From assembly GCF_031581025.1 (NCBI RefSeq), contig NZ_JAVLCA010000002.1: 64,000 bases of DNA, one strand, 5' to 3'. The notes below the pieces were generated by a model. The model made no database searches, was not told where the DNA came from, and saw only the letters and a program-made list of their open reading frames with translations. The translations under genes were made by a program, and so were the position numbers. The stretch is from Salibaculum sp031581025. GTDB lineage: Bacteria > Pseudomonadota > Alphaproteobacteria > Rhodobacterales > Rhodobacteraceae. Numbering within the stretch: the first letter of the stretch is position 1; every line of letters starts with the position of its first letter. This document shows positions 25,962 to 37,088 of the stretch, in pieces.

Positions 25962-26438
25962 ATGAGACACTACGATCTTGCACCGCTTTACCGTGCAACC
26001 GTCGGCTTCGACCAGATCGCCGACATGATGGACCGGGTTCTGGACAACGACGCCAGCACCCAGACCTATCCCCCCTACAACATCGAGAAGACAGATGACG
26101 ACGCCTGGCGGATCTCGGTTGCCGTGGCCGGCTTCTCGGACGCGGACCTGACCGTCGAGGTGCGCGAGAACGCGCTGCTCATCACCGGCCGCAAGGCCGA
26201 GGACAGCGAGGCGCAAGAACGCAGCTTCCTGCATCGCGGCATCGCCACGCGCGCCTTCGAGCGCCGCTTCACCCTGGCCGACCACGTTCGCGTCGAAGGG
26301 GCCACGCATGAGAACGGCATGCTGCATGTCGATCTGAAGCGCGAGGTCCCCGAGGCCCTCAAGCCGCGCCGGATCGAGATCGCCAAGGCGGATGCGCCGA
26401 CGAACGCCGGCGTTCTGGAGGCCGACAAGGTCAACTGA
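25962..26438 (+). CDS. Small heat-shock protein, Hsp20/IbpA family
   Basis: 158 aa. An ATP-independent chaperone that holds unfolding proteins in the cytoplasm. The alpha-crystallin domain spans ~35-130: PPYNIEKTDDDAWRISVAVAGF, RENALLITGRK, FLHRGIATRAFERRFTLADHV and NGMLHVDLKREVPE. I chose ATG at 25962 over 25956 because AAAGGAGG ends at 25955, six bases before it; the earlier ATG touches the binding site. Heat-shock control is supported by the RpoH-like promoter upstream. A hairpin with a T-rich tail follows. Confidence 0.92.
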   Translation: MRHYDLAPLYRATVGFDQIADMMDRVLDNDASTQTYPPYNIEKTDDDAWRISVAVAGFSDADLTVEVRENALLITGRKAEDSEAQERSFLHRGIATRAFERRFTLADHVRVEGATHENGMLHVDLKREVPEALKPRRIEIAKADAPTNAGVLEADKVN

Positions 26439-26480
26439 TCCGTCCATGACATGGGCAAGGGCGGCTGCGCCCTGCCAAGG

Positions 26481-26509
26481 GGGTCGAGGCAGATGCCTCG
26501 GCCCTCTTT
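26481..26509 (+). terminator. Terminator downstream of hsp20
   Basis: GGGTCGAGGCA pairs with TGCCTCGGCCC (26481-26504; one G-T pair), followed by TCTTT. It lies between hsp20 and the convergent universal stress gene. Confidence 0.55.
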
Positions 26510-26519
26510 CATGGCGGAC

Positions 26520-26930
26520 TTACCGCACGACGTAGACCGAACAGGCCGCATGGGCCACGACATGGCTGGCCGTGGTGCCCAGCAGATAATCCTGGATGCG
26601 CGGGTTCGCGGCCTCCATCACGATCAGATCCACCCTGCGTTCATGGGCAAGCTTGACGATCTGGCGGTGCACCGCCCCCTTGCGCACGATCAGGTCCATC
26701 TCGACCCCCTCGGCCGGATGCGCCGCGACGAACTTGCGCAGCTCCTGGCCCCAGTAGGCATCGCTGTCGTAGATGTTCATGTTGCGCTCGATCTCGGGGG
26801 CGATGGTGGCAACGACCAGCCGCGCCCCGCGCCGCTGGGCCATTTCCACCGATTCCCGATAGGCGGCGTGGTCGTCCTTGACGTGCCGCAGGTTCAGCGG
26901 GCACAGAATCAGCTTGGTTTCGCGGGTCAT
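26520..26930 (-). CDS. Universal stress protein (UspA family)
   Basis: 136 aa, single Usp domain. LILCPLNLRHVKDDHAAYRESVEMAQRRGARLVVATI is the usual first beta-alpha unit, and VDLIVMEAANPRIQDYLLGTTASHVVAHAACSVYVV the last. The ATP-binding G-2X-G-9X-G(S/T) motif is degenerate, with Ala/Asn where glycines are expected, so nucleotide binding is doubtful. Such proteins help survival in stress, by unclear means. It is convergent with hsp20 and lies 80 bp downstream of polA on the same strand. Confidence 0.85.
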   Translation of the reverse strand: MTRETKLILCPLNLRHVKDDHAAYRESVEMAQRRGARLVVATIAPEIERNMNIYDSDAYWGQELRKFVAAHPAEGVEMDLIVRKGAVHRQIVKLAHERRVDLIVMEAANPRIQDYLLGTTASHVVAHAACSVYVVR

Positions 26931-27009
26931 GGGGGCATCCTTCTCGCCAGAGATTGCCCCCTAAACCTATCATGCCGGCCCGACCGTTCGAAAACGGCAC
27001 GCCGGCACG

Positions 27010-29814
<2,805 letters not shown>

Positions 29815-29881
29815 GACCGTCTCCTTCGCTGGTGTCCGCCTGCATGGCGCGACATAACCGCGAAGTCCAGCAAGGTTTCGA

Positions 29882-30081
29882 TCAGGCGCTCACAGGCCGA
29901 GGATGGAGTCCATATCGCGGAGGATGCTCGCCAGCTGTCTCGCCCATGGTGGTGCCAACATCCTGCCGGGGTGCAAAGGGCCCCGCATGGACAACCAGCA
30001 GCGCCAGAAAAAGAGCTATCCCGCCCAGCGCATCGAAGCGCTTGAAAACGGGATCGGCCCGTCCGAGATGTCCATCCGCAT
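29882..30081 (-). pseudogene. Possible frameshifted small membrane protein gene upstream of polA
   Basis: ATG at 30081, preceded by GGAG, opens MRMDISDGPIPF and then stops after 21 codons. The other frame continues with KRFDALGGIALFLALLVVHAGPFAP, a clear membrane helix, and ends at 29882. The switch falls at a run of four T (minus strand, 30045-30048); one more T would join both parts into ~66 aa. This may be a decayed gene or a sequence error. The rest of 29815-30142 shows no other gene. Confidence 0.35.
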
Positions 30082-30142
30082 GGCTCTGCTCCCGTGTCTG
30101 CGGCGCGTGTGACCGCCGAACGGGGCGGAACGAAGACAGAGG

Positions 30143-30322
30143 TCAGACCCGGCCCTCGAAATCCTTGTGCACGTATTTCGCATCGCAATAGGGGCATTCG
30201 ACCCAGCCGGTCTCGTCGGGGATCTGCAACCAGACCCGCGGATGGCCCAGCGCCCCCTCGCCGCCATCACAGGCGATCCGGTGGCTTTGCACGATCTTCG
30301 TTTCGGGCGCGGGAATCGACAT
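30143..30322 (-). CDS. Zinc-finger CHCC domain protein (NDUFS6/Lpd06-like)
   Basis: 59 aa. The zinc ligands of the CHCC family are present: Cys in IACDGG, His in LGHPRVWL, and the pair in CPYCDAKY. This domain is shared with the accessory complex I subunit NDUFS6, and many alphaproteobacteria encode it as a separate small protein. The start ATG at 30322 diverges from the ABC ATPase gene across about 80 bp. A role at NADH dehydrogenase is inference from the family. Confidence 0.85.
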   Translation of the reverse strand: MSIPAPETKIVQSHRIACDGGEGALGHPRVWLQIPDETGWVECPYCDAKYVHKDFEGRV

Positions 30323-30403
30323 CTGGTTGCCTCTTTCTGGGCTGCGGGCTAGGCCCCTCATATACCGCAAGGCGGTCCGCGAACAAGAGAGGGACAAGGC
30401 GAT

Positions 30404-31330
30404 ATGGCCGAGAACGCGATCGAGATCGAGGGACTGCACAAGACCTATGCCGGCAGCCGCCGCTCTCCCGAAAAGGTGGCGCTGAACGGCATCGACCTGG
30501 ACGTGCCGCGCGGGTCCATCTTCGGCCTGCTCGGGCCCAACGGCGCGGGCAAGTCGACTCTGATCAACATCCTTGCCGGCCTGGTGATCAAGTCCGCCGG
30601 AAACGTGCGCATCTGGGGCTTCGACCAGGACGCGAACCCGCGACAATCCCGGGCCAGCATCGGCGTCATGCCGCAGGAACCCAATCTCGATGCCTTCTTC
30701 ACGCCGCGCGGCTCGCTTGACGTGCAGGCGGGGCTCTTCGGCGTGCCCAGGCCCAAGCGCAGAACCGAAGAGCTGCTCGACCTGATCGGCCTGGCCGACA
30801 AGGCCGAGGCCTATGCCCGGTCGCTCTCGGGGGGGATGCGGCGACGGCTGCTGCTGGGCAAGGCCCTCGTCCATTCCCCGCAGGTGCTGGTGCTGGACGA
30901 GCCCACCGCCGGTGTCGACATCGAGTTGCGCAACATGCTCTGGCAGAACGTGCGCAAACTGAACGACCAGGGCATGACGATCATCCTGACGACGCATTAC
31001 CTCGAAGAGGCCGAACAGATGTGCGACCAGATCGCCATCATCAACCACGGCGCCGTCATCGCCAACGACAGCACCGCCAACCTTTTGTCACGGCTCGACA
31101 GCAAGACCATGGTGATCCGCCCGGAAAGCCAGGCCGCCCTGCCCGCGATGCCCGAGGGCATCGCCGGTGAAAGCCGCCCGGACGGCACCATGCACTTCAC
31201 CTATCGCACCAACGTGACCCCGGCGGAGTCGATCCTGGCCGCGGTGCGCGCGGCGGGCATCTCCATCGCCGATGTCCGCACCGAGGAAGCCGACCTCGAA
31301 GATGTCTTTTTGTCCCTGACCCGCGACTGA
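30404..31330 (+). CDS. ABC transporter ATP-binding protein (ABC-2 type, CcmA-like)
   Basis: 308 aa. Walker A GPNGAGKST, Q-loop MPQEPNLDAFFTPR, signature LSGGMRRR, Walker B VLVLDEPTAGVD and H-loop TTHYLEEAE are all intact, so the ATPase should work. The C-terminal ~90 residues are the regulatory extension common in ABC-2 exporters of the YadG/NodI type. No permease gene lies beside it: the next gene runs the other way. The partner must be encoded elsewhere. The exported substrate is unknown. Confidence 0.85.
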   Translation: MAENAIEIEGLHKTYAGSRRSPEKVALNGIDLDVPRGSIFGLLGPNGAGKSTLINILAGLVIKSAGNVRIWGFDQDANPRQSRASIGVMPQEPNLDAFFTPRGSLDVQAGLFGVPRPKRRTEELLDLIGLADKAEAYARSLSGGMRRRLLLGKALVHSPQVLVLDEPTAGVDIELRNMLWQNVRKLNDQGMTIILTTHYLEEAEQMCDQIAIINHGAVIANDSTANLLSRLDSKTMVIRPESQAALPAMPEGIAGESRPDGTMHFTYRTNVTPAESILAAVRAAGISIADVRTEEADLEDVFLSLTRD

Positions 31331-31416
31331 CGGCCTTCTTCTGGCCGTAAATATCCCGGGGGTGCTTGAGGGGGCAGCGCCCCCTCATCACCTGACAAAA
31401 AGAGCGTGCGCAGCAC
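31331..31416. repeat. Second full copy of the AAATATCCCGGGGG box with hairpin
   Basis: AAATATCCCGGGGG at 31349-31362 is followed by GAGGGGGCAGCGCCCCCTC at 31368-31386, a strong hairpin. It lies between convergent genes, as at 4239-4380, and both copies have a TTCTT-N2-GGCC-like stretch just before the box. A bidirectional terminator is likely. Confidence 0.65.
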
Positions 31417-31779
31417 TCAATGTGACAGCATCGGGCCCATGGGGCGGCCGCCCATGATGTGGATGTGGAAATGCGGCACCTCTTGCACGCCATCTCCGCG
31501 CGCGTTGGAAATCGCGCGAAAGCCATCCTCGACTTCTTCCCTTTCGCAGACAGCGGCAACGGCGGCGAAGAACGCCGTCTGTTCCTCGGCGCTCGCATCG
31601 CGGGCGAAATGGTCGATCGAGACATAGGGCCCCTTGGGGATCACCAGCACATGCACCGGCGCCTTGGGCTGGATATCGCGAAAGGCCAGGGAGTGGTCGT
31701 TCTCGAACACCGTGTCGTTGGGGATCTCGCCCCGCAGGATTTTCGCAAAGATGTTCTGGTCGTCGTAGGCGAAGTCCAT
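31417..31779 (-). CDS. HIT family protein (HinT-like)
   Basis: 120 aa. The histidine triad HFHIHIMGG near the C-terminus is complete. PNDTVFENDHSLAFRDIQPKAPVHVLVIPK is the typical HinT N-terminal half. These proteins hydrolyse nucleoside phosphoramidates such as adenosine 5'-monophosphoramidate. ATG at 31779 has GGAG at a proper distance; the longer in-frame start at 31800 would overlap the upstream gene's stop. It follows the glycosyltransferase gene by 10 bases. Confidence 0.9.
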   Translation of the reverse strand: MDFAYDDQNIFAKILRGEIPNDTVFENDHSLAFRDIQPKAPVHVLVIPKGPYVSIDHFARDASAEEQTAFFAAVAAVCEREEVEDGFRAISNARGDGVQEVPHFHIHIMGGRPMGPMLSH

Positions 31780-31789
31780 TCCGCTCTCC

Positions 31790-33367
31790 TCAATCGGCAA
31801 AAAGATGGGGGGTCTCGGCGATGCCGCGCGCGGTCACCTCGGGCAGGCTCAGAAAGGCCACGAGCGGGGGCGTGTTCTGGTCGGCTGTGTTGGCTTGGCG
31901 GATCCTGCTGTGGTTGGGAAACTCCGCATCACGGATGCGGTCGGCCTCGAAGCCCACGTCATAGCGGATGGTCGGCAGCAACCGGTCGAGCGTCTCATCG
32001 GGGGTCCGCTCGCCGGCCAACCCTACCCGCTGGGCATGGCCGATCAGGAAGTCGTCCGAGAAGTCGCACTCGATCTCCAGCAGGCGAGTCACGTTCCGAT
32101 CCGAGAAGAAGTCCTCCATCAGGTCGAGGTTCGCCGTGTCCAGGCAGAAGATCAGCCGATCCGTCTCATGGTAGTCGAAGAGTATCCGCATGAGTGCGCG
32201 GCGATGCCGCGTCCGCTTTTCCAGGCTTTTCTGGATGCCGCCAAGGTCCGGCAGGTCGGTGTCTTCCTCGTTGAACAGGTAGTCGATGGCCGGGATAATG
32301 GTGTGATGATTGATCGACCTGACCAGGCGCTTGGCCACACGCCATTTCTTGCAGGCCACGATGAGCAATTCACGGTCGCGCCCAAGCGACGTCTCGGTTT
32401 CCCAGAAACGCGGAGCGAAGCGCCGCCCGATCCGGCCACGCCCGGTCAGGAAATGGAACAGCCGCCGCCCCTCGTCGGAAATCTGAAACTCCGTTCGGTC
32501 CGAGGCATAGAGGGCGCCCAGCCGGTCGCGCAGTTGTGCCGCCTCGGGGCTGATCTTGCGCGCGCAGAGGTAGTCCTGGCCCAGCAGCAGATCGAAGTGG
32601 TCGTTGTAGAAGGTCACCGGCATTCCGTAGTCGGTGAACATCAGGAAGGTCAGAGTCCGGGTGCGAATCTCGGTTTCGGGCACAAGATGGGGCACGAGGG
32701 TCTGGAAAAAGGTCTCGTCGGGAATCCAGGTGGTACGGAAGAACCGCACCACGTCACGGCGGTGACGCACGAAATCGAGGATCGCCTCGATGGTACGCCG
32801 CCGAAGGCACCACCATTGGCTGCCGATCATCACCTGTATGTCCGACGGGATATCCCGTTCCAGGCCCAGCCGCCTTTGCAGCCACAACGACCGGTAGAAC
32901 AGCCCCTTTTGCGTGCGTTCGTTGAACCAGTGCCGGTAGATCAGGCGTTCTTCCTTCATGCCGGTCTTGATCCAGTCGCTTTCGAAGAAGTCAAAGCTCT
33001 CGATATAGTCGACATCGTCGGCGTCCAGCACTGCATGGGCATATTGCGCCGACTTGATCGCCATGCAATCGCCCGAGACCATGTAGAAATGCGTGGCATG
33101 CGGAAAAGCCTCGACCGCCGCCTCGACCGCGTTCAACGTGGCCTGCACCAGCGACCATTCCCCCCAACCGCATCGCACCCGTCTTTTCGCGAAGGTCACG
33201 TTGGGATTCTCCGCCAGCGCGTCGCGTATCATCGCATAGGCGGGCGCGGGGGCGCGGGCGTCGAAATGGATCGACAGGCATTCCCCCGGCGCGGTCAGTT
33301 GCTCGGCCTGGCGAATGATCGCCGCAGGGTCCTTGTGACACAGCAGTATGAAGGCAATGCGCGCCAT
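31790..33367 (-). CDS. GT14 core-2/I-branching-type glycosyltransferase with long C-terminal extension
   Basis: 525 aa. The first ~260 residues match the core-2 beta-1,6-N-acetylglucosaminyltransferase family (GT14): MARIAFILLCHKDPAAIIRQAEQL, CLSIHFDARAP, HFYMVSGDCMAIKS, GSQWWCLRRRTIEAI and WIPDETFFQTLV. The other ~260 residues form a second domain found with GT14 in Rhodobacteraceae (DUF5928, as I recall), of unknown role. ATG at 33367 is chosen over the upstream GTG/ATG at 33409. It diverges from a sulfotransferase gene, so the pair may modify a surface glycan (inference). Confidence 0.82.
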   Translation of the reverse strand: MARIAFILLCHKDPAAIIRQAEQLTAPGECLSIHFDARAPAPAYAMIRDALAENPNVTFAKRRVRCGWGEWSLVQATLNAVEAAVEAFPHATHFYMVSGDCMAIKSAQYAHAVLDADDVDYIESFDFFESDWIKTGMKEERLIYRHWFNERTQKGLFYRSLWLQRRLGLERDIPSDIQVMIGSQWWCLRRRTIEAILDFVRHRRDVVRFFRTTWIPDETFFQTLVPHLVPETEIRTRTLTFLMFTDYGMPVTFYNDHFDLLLGQDYLCARKISPEAAQLRDRLGALYASDRTEFQISDEGRRLFHFLTGRGRIGRRFAPRFWETETSLGRDRELLIVACKKWRVAKRLVRSINHHTIIPAIDYLFNEEDTDLPDLGGIQKSLEKRTRHRRALMRILFDYHETDRLIFCLDTANLDLMEDFFSDRNVTRLLEIECDFSDDFLIGHAQRVGLAGERTPDETLDRLLPTIRYDVGFEADRIRDAEFPNHSRIRQANTADQNTPPLVAFLSLPEVTARGIAETPHLFAD

Positions 33368-33507
33368 GCAGAAAAGGTCTATCCCTTCGGTCCGGATTGT
33401 CCTAACCATTTAAACGCGAACACAGATTGAAGAAACACGGTTTCTTTGCTTTTTTGGTGGTATCGGTCAAAGCTGAAAAGGACGGGCTTTTACTGGAGGC
33501 AGTGCCC

Positions 33508-34326
33508 ATGGGGTTTCCCGGAACCTGGATGACCGAGAGCGAGAGCGTCGTTTACCGCGTCGTGCCCAAGTGTGCCTGTTCGACCATCGGACAGATCATG
33601 TTCTATTCCGACAACGGGCAATTCTTCGACGGGGATATCCACGACGCCGACCACGGCATGCACAAATGGGCCTTCGAGAACAGCCAGCCCAAGATCACCG
33701 ACAACGCCGAGAGCCACCGAAGCTATGCCTTCACCTGCGTGCGCAACCCCTACACGCGCATCCTGTCCAGCTTCTTCGACAAGATCTGCGGCATCCAGCG
33801 CAACGGCAACCGGTATCGGGGCAAGCTGGTGCCGATGCTGGTGCAGAAATACGGCATCGAGGTCGGCAGCCCCGAGGACGGGTTCGAGTTCGACCAGGTC
33901 AAGAGTTTCCGCCGGTTCCTGCTGTTTGCGCGCGATACGATACGCTGGCGCAAGCCCATGGACCCCGACATCCACTGGTCGGCCGTGTCGGGCCATGTCA
34001 GCACCTTCATCGTCAACGGCGGCACCTACGACAACATCTTCTGGACCGAGCGGTTCAACGAGGGGATGCAGTCGGTGCTGGATGCCATCGACACGCCGGT
34101 CCAGGTCAAGCTGGACGAGGTGCCGCGGTTCAACGAATCCGAAGGTCACGGTCCCAAGCGCGCCCATCCGGTCGAGGACTATTTCGACGATCTGTCGATG
34201 CACCTCGTCTACGAGATCTACAAGAAGGACTTCCAGCTCTTCAAATACGATTTCGAAGACCCGTCCAAAAAGATGCCGGTGGCCGAGATCGACCTTGACG
34301 AGGTCCACGCCAAGCTGGGCGAATAG
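33508..34326 (+). CDS. Sulfotransferase family 2-like protein
   Basis: 272 aa. The 5'-phosphosulfate loop is VVPKCACSTIGQIM near residue 20, and the 3'-phosphate motif is TCVRNPYTRILSSFFD near residue 83; both are typical of carbohydrate sulfotransferases that use PAPS. No membrane segment is seen. ATG at 33508 follows GGAGG by eight bases; the TTG at 33427 would add 27 unrelated residues. It is divergent from the GT14 gene. Substrate unknown; a sulfated surface polysaccharide is a guess from the neighbour. Confidence 0.78.
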   Translation: MGFPGTWMTESESVVYRVVPKCACSTIGQIMFYSDNGQFFDGDIHDADHGMHKWAFENSQPKITDNAESHRSYAFTCVRNPYTRILSSFFDKICGIQRNGNRYRGKLVPMLVQKYGIEVGSPEDGFEFDQVKSFRRFLLFARDTIRWRKPMDPDIHWSAVSGHVSTFIVNGGTYDNIFWTERFNEGMQSVLDAIDTPVQVKLDEVPRFNESEGHGPKRAHPVEDYFDDLSMHLVYEIYKKDFQLFKYDFEDPSKKMPVAEIDLDEVHAKLGE

Positions 34327-34381
34327 CCACGCGAGGTATGGCCCCCGGCCCGCGCCGGGGGGTCGCGCCAGCGGGTCTTGG

Positions 34382-35371
34382 CTAGGTCAGCCCGTGGTTG
34401 CGGAACAGCTCTCGAATATCGGCCTCGGGCCGCGCCCCATAGTGCGAGATCACCTCGCGCGCCGCGATCGAGCCGAGCTTGCCGCAAGTCTGCATGTCGT
34501 GCCCCAGCGCCAGCCCATAGAGGAACCCGGCAGCGAACTGATCGCCCGCGCCCGTCGCATCCATGGGCACGATCTTCTCAACGCCCACATCGGTGCGATG
34601 GCCCTCGCGCATGATGGTCACACCGTTGCCTGACCGGGTACAGACCACCAGCGAACAGATGTCCGAGACCGCCTTGAGATCAGCCTCGAGATCGTCGTTC
34701 TGATAGAGCGCCCGGATCTCGGCCTCGTTGCCGATGACGAAGTCGAGTTCGTTCGCGATCAGGTCCAGGAAATCCGCGCGGTGGCGTTCCACGCAGAACG
34801 GATCGGAGATTGCGATGCCCACGCGGCCACCGTGCTGGCGGGTCAGGCGGGCGGCCTTGTAGAAAGCCTCTTTCCCCTTGGGCTTGTCGAACAGGTATCC
34901 CTCCAGGAACATCACCTGCGCCTCGGCGCAGACCTCCTCGTCCACGTCGTCCGGGCCGAGTTCGGCGCCGTTGCCGAGGTAGGTGTTCATGGACCGTTCG
35001 CCATCAGGGCTGACGAAGATCATCGACCGCGAGGTCGGCTCGCCGCCCTCGGTGGCGGAATTCACATAGGCACAGCCGTCGGCCTCGGTCGCCTCTATAT
35101 AGAAGCGGCCCAATGCATCGTCCTTGACCCGCCCGATGAAGGCCGTGGTCAGCCCCAGCTTGCCGATCCCGGCCACGGTATTGGCCACCGATCCGCCCGC
35201 CGACTGGCTGCGATGTGCCATCGCGGCATAGAGCACCTCGGCCCGGTCGCGTTCGACCAGTTGCATGATGCCCTTTTCGATCCCCATTTCATCGAGGAAC
35301 GCGTCGTCTGCCTGGGCGATCACATCGACGATGGCATTGCCGATACCGACCACTTCGAATTTCTTGTTCAT
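34382..35371 (-). CDS. Adenosine kinase (PfkB family)
   Basis: 329 aa. PfkB-type sugar kinase signatures: SAGGSVANTVAGIGKLG near the N-terminus and MDATGAGDQFAAGFLYGLALG with the catalytic Asp near residue 280. VVGIGNAIVDVIAQ and GNGAELGPDDVD resemble adenosine kinases of alphaproteobacteria. It would turn adenosine to AMP and so pull the S-adenosylhomocysteine hydrolase reaction forward; the methyl cycle genes are at 58-64 kb. The start ATG overlaps the nth stop (ATGA), so the two are co-translated. Confidence 0.85.
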   Translation of the reverse strand: MNKKFEVVGIGNAIVDVIAQADDAFLDEMGIEKGIMQLVERDRAEVLYAAMAHRSQSAGGSVANTVAGIGKLGLTTAFIGRVKDDALGRFYIEATEADGCAYVNSATEGGEPTSRSMIFVSPDGERSMNTYLGNGAELGPDDVDEEVCAEAQVMFLEGYLFDKPKGKEAFYKAARLTRQHGGRVGIAISDPFCVERHRADFLDLIANELDFVIGNEAEIRALYQNDDLEADLKAVSDICSLVVCTRSGNGVTIMREGHRTDVGVEKIVPMDATGAGDQFAAGFLYGLALGHDMQTCGKLGSIAAREVISHYGARPEADIRELFRNHGLT

Positions 35372-36012
35372 TCTGTCTTTTCCTCGAATCGGCACAGATC
35401 ACGGATGACGCAGGCGCCACATTTGGGCTTGCGCGCCACGCAGATATAGCGCCCGTGCAGGATCAGCCAGTGGTGTGCATGCTGCTGGAAGTCGACCGGC
35501 ACGTTGTCCTCGATCGCGCGTTCCACCGCGACCACGTCCTTGCCCGGGCAGATGCCGGTGCGGTTGCCGACGCGGTAGATATGCGTGTCCACCGCCTGCG
35601 CCGGATAGCGCCACCACATGTTCAGCACCACGTTGGCCGTCTTGCGCCCCACGCCGGGCAGGGATTGCAGCGCGGCGCGCGAGTTCGGCACCGCGCCGCC
35701 ATAGTCCTCGACCAGGATGCGGCTCAGCTTGATGACGTTCTTCGCCTTGTTGCGATAGAGCCCGATCGTTTTGATATGCGCGATCACGCCCTCTTCGCCC
35801 AGGGCCAGCATCTTTTCGGGGGTGTCGGCGACCCGGAACAGCGTTTCGGTCGCCTTGTTCACGCCCGCGTCGGTGGCCTGCGCCGACAGCGCCACCGCCA
35901 CCACCAGGGTAAAGGCGTTGACGTGGTGCAGCTCGCCGCGCGGGTCGGGTTCGGCGGCCTGAAATCGCTCGAAAACCGCGCGCATCTTGTTGTATGGAAG
36001 CTGTTTCGCCAT
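35368..36012 (-). CDS. nth: Endonuclease III
   Basis: 214 aa. DNA glycosylase/AP lyase for oxidised pyrimidines. The helix-hairpin-helix SLPGVGRKTANVVLN carries the catalytic Lys, and VDTHIYRVGNR the catalytic Asp. The C-terminal [4Fe-4S] cluster motif C-X6-C-X2-C-X5-C is complete (CVARKPKCGACVIRDLC). MAKQLPYNK at 36012 is the family start; the frame stays open to 36402 but the added sequence is not protein-like. Coupled to adenosine kinase by ATGA overlap. Confidence 0.95.
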   Translation of the reverse strand: MAKQLPYNKMRAVFERFQAAEPDPRGELHHVNAFTLVVAVALSAQATDAGVNKATETLFRVADTPEKMLALGEEGVIAHIKTIGLYRNKAKNVIKLSRILVEDYGGAVPNSRAALQSLPGVGRKTANVVLNMWWRYPAQAVDTHIYRVGNRTGICPGKDVVAVERAIEDNVPVDFQQHAHHWLILHGRYICVARKPKCGACVIRDLCRFEEKTE

Positions 36013-36126
36013 CCTTGCCCTTTTGGCCGAGCCTCGGGCGCACGGCAAGGGCATCCGGCGTGATTCCACGTGGCTTGACGCAAGAACCGGGTCGCCCGCC
36101 GGCTGCCCACGGCCTATGCTGCAGTC

Positions 36127-36987
36127 ATGACACCCGACGCCAGTTACCATTACCACGTGATCCGCCGCGCCATCGCCGAGATCGACGCCGCCCCGGCGCC
36201 GCTGTCGCTCGATGAACTGGCCGGCCGGATGGGTATGTCCCCCGCCCATTTCCAGCGGCTGTTCTCGCGCTGGGTCGGCGTCAGCCCCAAGCGTTATCAG
36301 CAATACCTTGCGCTGGGACATGCCAAGGCGCTGCTGCAAGAGCGTTTCACGACACTGGACACAGCCGATGCGGTAGGGCTGTCCGGGTCCGGGCGGCTGC
36401 ACGACCTTTTCTTGCGGTGGGAAGCCATGAGCCCGGGAGACTATGCCCGCGGCGGCGCGGGGCTGACCCTGCGATGGGGCTGGTTCGACAGCCCCTTCGG
36501 TCGGGCGCTGATCATGGGCACGGACCGGGGGATTTGCGGCATCGGCTTTGCCGCGGAAACCGGCGAGGATGTAGCGATGGCCGACCTCGCCGCGCGCTGG
36601 CCGCAGGCGAGGTTCGCCGAGAATCCCACGGCGTTAAAGCCATGGGCACAGGCGGCCTTTGACGGGGGCGGGGCGCGTGCCCCGCTGCACGTCATCGGCA
36701 CGCCGTTGCAGATCAAGGTCTGGGAGGCGCTGCTGGCGATCCCCTCGGGCCAGGTGACAACCTATTCCGAGATCGCAAGCATGATCGGCAAGCCGCGCGC
36801 GGCCCGCGCCGTGGGACATGCCGTGGGCCGGAACCCCATCGGTTTCCTGATCCCCTGCCATCGGGCAATCCGCAAGTCTGGCGGCCTGGGCGGCTATCAC
36901 TGGGGCCTGCCCGTCAAGCGTGCCATTCTGGCCTGGGAATCCGCCCGGGCCGAGGCCGGGCCCTCAAGGGAAACCGGCGCGCAGTGA
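36127..36987 (+). CDS. Methylated-DNA-protein cysteine methyltransferase with AraC domain (Ada-like)
   Basis: 286 aa. Residues 1-~105 are an AraC helix-turn-helix (SLDELAGRMGMSPAHFQRLFSRWVG), and ~180-275 the methyltransferase domain, with the acceptor Cys244 in IPCHRAI and PSGQVTTYSEIASMIG. It repairs O6-methylguanine by taking the methyl group onto itself. The N-terminal zinc/phosphotriester domain of E. coli Ada is missing, so activation by methyl phosphotriesters is not possible in the same manner. It diverges from nth, another repair gene, across 114 bp. Confidence 0.9.
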   Translation: MTPDASYHYHVIRRAIAEIDAAPAPLSLDELAGRMGMSPAHFQRLFSRWVGVSPKRYQQYLALGHAKALLQERFTTLDTADAVGLSGSGRLHDLFLRWEAMSPGDYARGGAGLTLRWGWFDSPFGRALIMGTDRGICGIGFAAETGEDVAMADLAARWPQARFAENPTALKPWAQAAFDGGGARAPLHVIGTPLQIKVWEALLAIPSGQVTTYSEIASMIGKPRAARAVGHAVGRNPIGFLIPCHRAIRKSGGLGGYHWGLPVKRAILAWESARAEAGPSRETGAQ

Positions 36988-36990
36988 CGC

Positions 36991-37005
36991 TGATATTGCA
37001 TATCA
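36991..37005 (+). promoter_or_regulatory. Inverted repeat TGATAT-N3-ATATCA upstream of the OmpA lipoprotein gene
   Basis: A perfect 6+6 inverted repeat in an AT-rich patch, 84 bases before the lipoprotein start and just after the Ada-like gene. It could be an operator; the binding protein is unknown. Confidence 0.3.
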
Positions 37006-37088
37006 CGATCCGCTCCGGGATATGTTAGGGTGTCAGACATTCAGGGGGCGGTAAGTCCGCGCCCAATCGTCAAAGTGAAAGAAGACAC

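Noticed and set aside
29832..30191. 119-residue plus-strand frame before the CHCC protein gene
   Set aside because: Composition rich in Ser, Arg, Pro and Trp, typical of a shadow; the minus strand gives a better case for a broken gene.
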